From: DASUFI01 sp036274635
Lineage (GTDB): Bacteria; Planctomycetota; B15-G4
Assembly (NCBI GenBank): GCA_036274635.1
Contig: DASUFI010000096.1
Span: forward strand, 1-19,276
Length of the DNA stretch: 19,276 bases
Direction of reading: 5' to 3'
The notes under the pieces are model-generated. The model had not been told where the DNA came from. It saw only the letters and a program-made list of their open reading frames with translations, and ran no database searches. Positions 16,071-19,276 of this stretch are shown in pieces (position 1 is the stretch's first letter; each line of letters starts with the position of its first letter). The position numbers were made by a program, and so were the translations under genes.

Positions 16071-16098
16071 TGACGGCGCTGGCAAGGTCAGGTAGTCT
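16071..16098 (+). promoter_or_regulatory. Candidate promoter of the secreted hydrolase gene
   Basis: TGACGG (16071-16076) and TAGTCT (16093-16098) are spaced by 16 nt, a plausible -35/-10 pair. The -10 lies 31 nt before ATG 16130. This argues against the upstream GTG at 16070 as the start. Confidence 0.4.
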
Positions 16099-16129
16099 TC
16101 CGCTTCCCTCCCTCGTCCGGACACCACGC

Positions 16130-18466
16130 ATGTCGCGCGTTTCATTCGCGCTGGCGCTGTCGGCGCTTGTCGCTCTTCCCTTCGGTACTGCGCGCGCCTC
16201 TGATCTGCTCGTGAACGGCGTCACCGCCGCTTCCGTCGAGCAGGGTCTGCTCGCGAGCGTCACCCTCACTGGCACCCCCGGCAAGTCCGCGTGGTTGCTG
16301 CTCGACGTCTCACCCGGCCCGGTCACGGCCTTCGCGCACCTGCTGCCCCTCGGCTTCACGCCGGCGCTCGTGATCGTGCCGCTCGGCGTCGTGCCCGCCG
16401 GCGGAACGATCCAGCTCGGCGCCACGATCCCCTTCGACACCACCATCACGGGCGTCACCGTGTACATGGTGGGCACGGTCGCCACGGGCGCCAAGCCGTC
16501 GCTCTACGACTGGAGCAACGGCGCGTCGCTCAAGATCGTCGACCGCAACCAGCAGCTCGCGGGCAACCCGCTGGCCACGTACCCCGACTTCGAGTACGTG
16601 CGCGCCTTCAATGCCAACGCGCCGGTCACGGTGACGGTGGACCCGGCGCTGCATCCCGAGGTGGCGGGTGACACCGCCGACGTGTACGTGGTGGCCAAGA
16701 AGACGCGCGCCCAGTGGCTGTTCGACGGGACGCTGGTCGACGTCAATGGCGGCCCGCGCACGGTCGTGCTGTCCGGCGCCAACCTGCAGGCCAACGAGGT
16801 GGTCGTCGCCAATGCGAACCAGCTCAGCGCCGATGCGGGCTTCGGCTTGGGCGTCGGCTACGACGTCGTCGTCGACCTCGACCAGAACGGCCAGTGGGAC
16901 CACGCGGACCTCATCGACGGCTTCTCGGACGAGGCCGGCCTGTACCGGGTGCACGACACCACGCTGCAAGGCCCGCTGCCGGTCACCGAGGCGATCTACT
17001 CCGGCGGCACGTGGCTCGGGCAGGACCTGTACTACCCGACCAACATCGCGAGCCTGCCGGGCAAGCGTCCGCTGGTCATGGTCAGCCACGGAAACGGCCA
17101 CAACTACACCTGGTACGACCACATCGGCTACCAGCTGGCCAGCTACGGCTTCATCGTGATGAGCCACACCAACAACACGGTGCCGGGCATCGAAGCGTGC
17201 TCGGAGACGACGCTCACGAACACCGACTACCTGCTGGGCAACCTGGCCACCATCGAGGGTGGCGTCCTGCTGGGCCACCTCGACAGCCACCGCATCATGT
17301 GGATCGGCCACAGCCGCGGCGGCGAGGGCATCGCCCGTGCGGTCGACAAGCTCATCGACGGGCTGTACCTCTCGCCGAACTTCACGGTTGCGGACATCAA
17401 GCTGCTCTCGAGCATGGCGCCCACGGACTTCCTGCTCACCGCCAGCGCCAACCCGCACGGCGTTCCCTACCACCTCTGGGTGGGCGGCGCCGACAATGAC
17501 GTGAGCGGCTGCCCGGTCAGCGACGTGACGCAGTCCTACCACCTGCTCGACCGCGCCGATGGCTGGCGCATGGCCACGGGCCTGTACGGCGTGGGCCACG
17601 GCGACTTCCACGACTCCACCGGCTCGGTGGCGTCCGGGCCGTGCCTCGTGGGCAAGCCCGACACGCACACCATCATGCGCGGCTACTTCGTGCCGCTGGC
17701 CGAAGTCTTCCTCGAGAACAACATCCCGGGCAAGGACTTCCTCTGGCGTCAGTGGGAGCACTTCCGTCCCATCGGCTCGCCCGACGGCAACCCGTGCGTC
17801 GTGGTCAACCTGCAGTACCAGCCGACGACCCTGCTGCCCGGCAACTTCGTGCTGGACGACTTCCAGGCCAACCCGTCGACCAGCGTGTCCAGCTCGGGCG
17901 GGGCCGTCTCGGGCACGGTCACCTTCATCGCCGAAGGCCGGATGGACGACTCGAACAGCAACTTCACCACCGCCACCGGCACCTGGAACGGCTTCACGGA
18001 GGCGGCGGCGAGCGACACGACCAAGGGCGTGGCCTTCGAGTACAACGGCAGCTCGGACGTCTACCTCGAGTTCGACATGCCCACCGGGACGAAGGACGTC
18101 TCCAACTTCCCGTATTTCCAGTTCCGCGCCTGCCAGGTCACGCGTGATGCCCTCACGATCGCGGCCCTGCAGGACACGACCTTCGCGGTCGAGCTGCGCG
18201 ACGCCGCGGGCCACAGCAGCACCGTCGACATCGGTGCGTGGGGCGGCGGCATCGAGGAGCCCTACCAGCGCACGAACTGCGGCATCGGCGCGGGCTGGGG
18301 CAACGAATTCGAGACCATCCGCATCCGCCTCAACGATCTCATCCACGGCAGCTCGGGCCTGGACCTGACCCACCTGGCCGCCATGACCTTCCGCTTCGGG
18401 CCTTCCTTCTCGTCGCCGGCCATGGGCGCGCTCGGGATGGACGACCTGCAGTTCACCGGCGAATGA
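16130..18466 (+). CDS. Large secreted alpha/beta hydrolase with flanking beta domains
   Basis: This is a probable extracellular esterase-like enzyme of unknown substrate. I chose ATG 16130 (778 aa), which gives a clean signal peptide (ALSALVALPFGTARA, cleavage near residue 24). Residues about 25-145 form a beta-rich module similar in style to those of the neighbouring secreted proteins. Near 249-262 a Ca-binding-type loop reads DLDQNGQWDHADLID. The hydrolase domain (about 310-560) has the nucleophile S395 in GHSRGG, a likely acid D455 in GGADND and a likely base H490 or H494 in GVGHGDFHD. An oxyanion-type turn (MVSHGNGHN) lies about 80 residues before the nucleophile. The last 200 residues look like a jelly-roll carbohydrate-binding-like domain, beginning FVLDDFQANP and ending MGMDDLQF-like. 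The layout recalls chlorophyllase or cutinase/PETase-like secreted hydrolases, but the substrate is not readable from sequence. Confidence 0.8.
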   Translation: MSRVSFALALSALVALPFGTARASDLLVNGVTAASVEQGLLASVTLTGTPGKSAWLLLDVSPGPVTAFAHLLPLGFTPALVIVPLGVVPAGGTIQLGATIPFDTTITGVTVYMVGTVATGAKPSLYDWSNGASLKIVDRNQQLAGNPLATYPDFEYVRAFNANAPVTVTVDPALHPEVAGDTADVYVVAKKTRAQWLFDGTLVDVNGGPRTVVLSGANLQANEVVVANANQLSADAGFGLGVGYDVVVDLDQNGQWDHADLIDGFSDEAGLYRVHDTTLQGPLPVTEAIYSGGTWLGQDLYYPTNIASLPGKRPLVMVSHGNGHNYTWYDHIGYQLASYGFIVMSHTNNTVPGIEACSETTLTNTDYLLGNLATIEGGVLLGHLDSHRIMWIGHSRGGEGIARAVDKLIDGLYLSPNFTVADIKLLSSMAPTDFLLTASANPHGVPYHLWVGGADNDVSGCPVSDVTQSYHLLDRADGWRMATGLYGVGHGDFHDSTGSVASGPCLVGKPDTHTIMRGYFVPLAEVFLENNIPGKDFLWRQWEHFRPIGSPDGNPCVVVNLQYQPTTLLPGNFVLDDFQANPSTSVSSSGGAVSGTVTFIAEGRMDDSNSNFTTATGTWNGFTEAAASDTTKGVAFEYNGSSDVYLEFDMPTGTKDVSNFPYFQFRACQVTRDALTIAALQDTTFAVELRDAAGHSSTVDIGAWGGGIEEPYQRTNCGIGAGWGNEFETIRIRLNDLIHGSSGLDLTHLAAMTFRFGPSFSSPAMGALGMDDLQFTGE

Positions 18467-18491
18467 GCCGGGACATCGAGGACATCGCAAC

Positions 18492-19139
18492 ATGACCACT
18501 CGCTTCGTCCTTCCCTCCGTGCTCGTGCTGCTCCTGGCAGCCGGTGTGGCCGCGCTCGTCAGCAGCCTGCCCGATGAGCCGCCGGCGCTCCCGGCGGCGA
18601 CGCCGGTCGGCGGCATCGACGTGCTCTATGCCCAGCCCTTCACCACCAGCGTGCCGTGGACGCACGTCTGGCGGGCCGACCAGCCCAAGGTGCAGGCCGG
18701 CTGGGTGCTGGTGCTGGCCGTGGACCCCGACCTGGTGCACCCGCGCCAGTCGGCCGAGCCCATCCTCTACGTCGGCGACCAGACCGCCGAGCGCGTGAAC
18801 CTGGGCAACGAGTCCGGGCACGTGGTGGCCATCGTCCCCGCGCCGGTCGACGGCTCGGGCGCGGTGGCGCTGGACCTGGCGCACACGCCCATCTTCTTCG
18901 GCGCGCCCGGGCTGCCGGAGCAGGTGACGTCCGCCAAGGCCAAGGCCGAGCTGGATGCCGCCGTTCAGCGCGGCATCACGGCGCCCACCGCGCAGTCGCT
19001 CGCAGCCGTCACGCAGCCCGCGGTCCGCTTCTCCGATGAGTGGGAGCTCCACGCCTTCTGCAGCGACCTGATCCAGACCTGGTCGCCGCAGGAGACCGAC
19101 CTCGTCGCGCAGCTCCGCGTCCAGCCGCTCGGCCGCTGA
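18492..19139 (+). CDS. Hypothetical 215-aa exported or membrane-anchored protein
   Basis: I do not recognise a family. The N-terminus has one hydrophobic helix (residues about 6-25, VLPSVLVLLLAAGVAALV) that is either a signal peptide or an anchor. There is no lipobox Cys. The rest is soluble, probably beta-rich up to about residue 135 (for example AGWVLVLAVDPDLV and EPILYVGDQTAERVNLG), then helical, with a single Cys near the end. The start is ATG 18492 with GAGGA (18478-18482) 9 nt upstream, only 25 bp after the hydrolase stop and with no promoter between, so it is likely co-transcribed with the hydrolase and may assist it. A palindrome that could end the transcript follows. Function cannot be assigned. 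Confidence 0.7.
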   Translation: MTTRFVLPSVLVLLLAAGVAALVSSLPDEPPALPAATPVGGIDVLYAQPFTTSVPWTHVWRADQPKVQAGWVLVLAVDPDLVHPRQSAEPILYVGDQTAERVNLGNESGHVVAIVPAPVDGSGAVALDLAHTPIFFGAPGLPEQVTSAKAKAELDAAVQRGITAPTAQSLAAVTQPAVRFSDEWELHAFCSDLIQTWSPQETDLVAQLRVQPLGR

Positions 19140-19162
19140 GCCAGCCGGTCCACTTCGTGCCA

Positions 19163-19178
19163 ACCCCTCGCGAGGGGT
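19163..19178. terminator. Perfect 16-bp palindrome after the last gene
   Basis: ACCCCTCGCGAGGGGT is an exact palindrome beginning 24 nt after the stop at 19139. As RNA it could form a hairpin of six base pairs with a four-base loop, fitting a terminator for the hydrolase transcript, though no T run follows. It could also be an operator for a gene beyond the window. I see no gene in 19179-19276. Confidence 0.4.
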
Positions 19179-19276
19179 GATGCTCCGCACTCCGCGAGCC
19201 CCGCTCCGCCCGCCAGGGCCCCAGTGTGCACGGCGTCGCCGGGGCGGGGTTCACCTCCCAGCGACTATGAGCCCCG

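Noticed and set aside
16070..16129. Upstream GTG 16070 as the hydrolase start
   Set aside because: It would place a candidate promoter inside the gene and put extra residues before an otherwise standard signal peptide. ATG 16130 is preferred.
16310..18616. Reverse-strand open frame of 768 codons across the hydrolase gene
   Set aside because: Its composition is that of a shadow and it has no domain. The plus strand carries a signal peptide and a GHSRGG motif.

Overview
The window is very GC-rich (roughly 70% or more) and densely coded, with nearly all genes on the + strand. It most likely comes from a planctomycete (Planctomycetota) outside the anammox group. The main clue is a set of secreted proteins sharing a beta-rich module (GTxGxP ... 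PFKGGxLVPxPD ... AAS/ASN) that I associate with planctomycetes of the Saltatorellus/Poly30 type. This is recognition from memory, without a search, so the placement is moderately confident.

Region 1 (about 2-7179) is a tight operon for an extracytoplasmic molybdenum oxidoreductase of the nitrite oxidoreductase type (NXR; type II DMSO-reductase family). The order is: a gamma subunit with a haem c motif and an ethylbenzene-dehydrogenase-type haem b domain (nxrC-like, 5' end outside the window); a catalytic alpha subunit with a Tat signal (nxrA-like); an unrecognised 123-residue protein; an iron-sulfur beta subunit (nxrB-like); and a TorD/NarJ-type chaperone. Genes overlap or lie within about 22 bp of each other, most with clear Shine-Dalgarno sites. 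Alpha and beta resemble the Nitrospira/Nitrospina/anammox NXR subunits along their whole length. Sequence alone does not say whether the enzyme oxidises nitrite or reduces nitrate. The operon is followed by an orphan coding-like stretch and a 15-bp hairpin terminator.

Region 2 (about 7467-11931) holds a two-gene RND efflux system: a lipoprotein adaptor and an HAE1-type inner-membrane pump, coupled by a GTGA overlap. A perfect 9-bp inverted repeat with an 11-nt spacer upstream looks like an operator.

Region 3 (about 11942-15325) encodes a secreted thioredoxin-fold protein whose CxxC is reduced to DxxC, a secreted subtilisin-family (S8) protease with the planctomycete C-terminal module, and a small secreted protein consisting of that module alone.

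Region 4 (about 15341-19276) has a minus-strand coiled-coil plus winged-helix DNA-binding protein. It is divergent from a large secreted alpha/beta hydrolase, which is followed by a short membrane-anchored protein. The divergent intergenic region carries a 16-bp palindrome over the predicted -35 region of the regulator gene, suggesting autoregulation. Several genes have a TAGNNT box some 30 nt before the start codon, a likely shared -10 element. I saw no tRNA, rRNA, CRISPR array, insertion sequence or phage gene.
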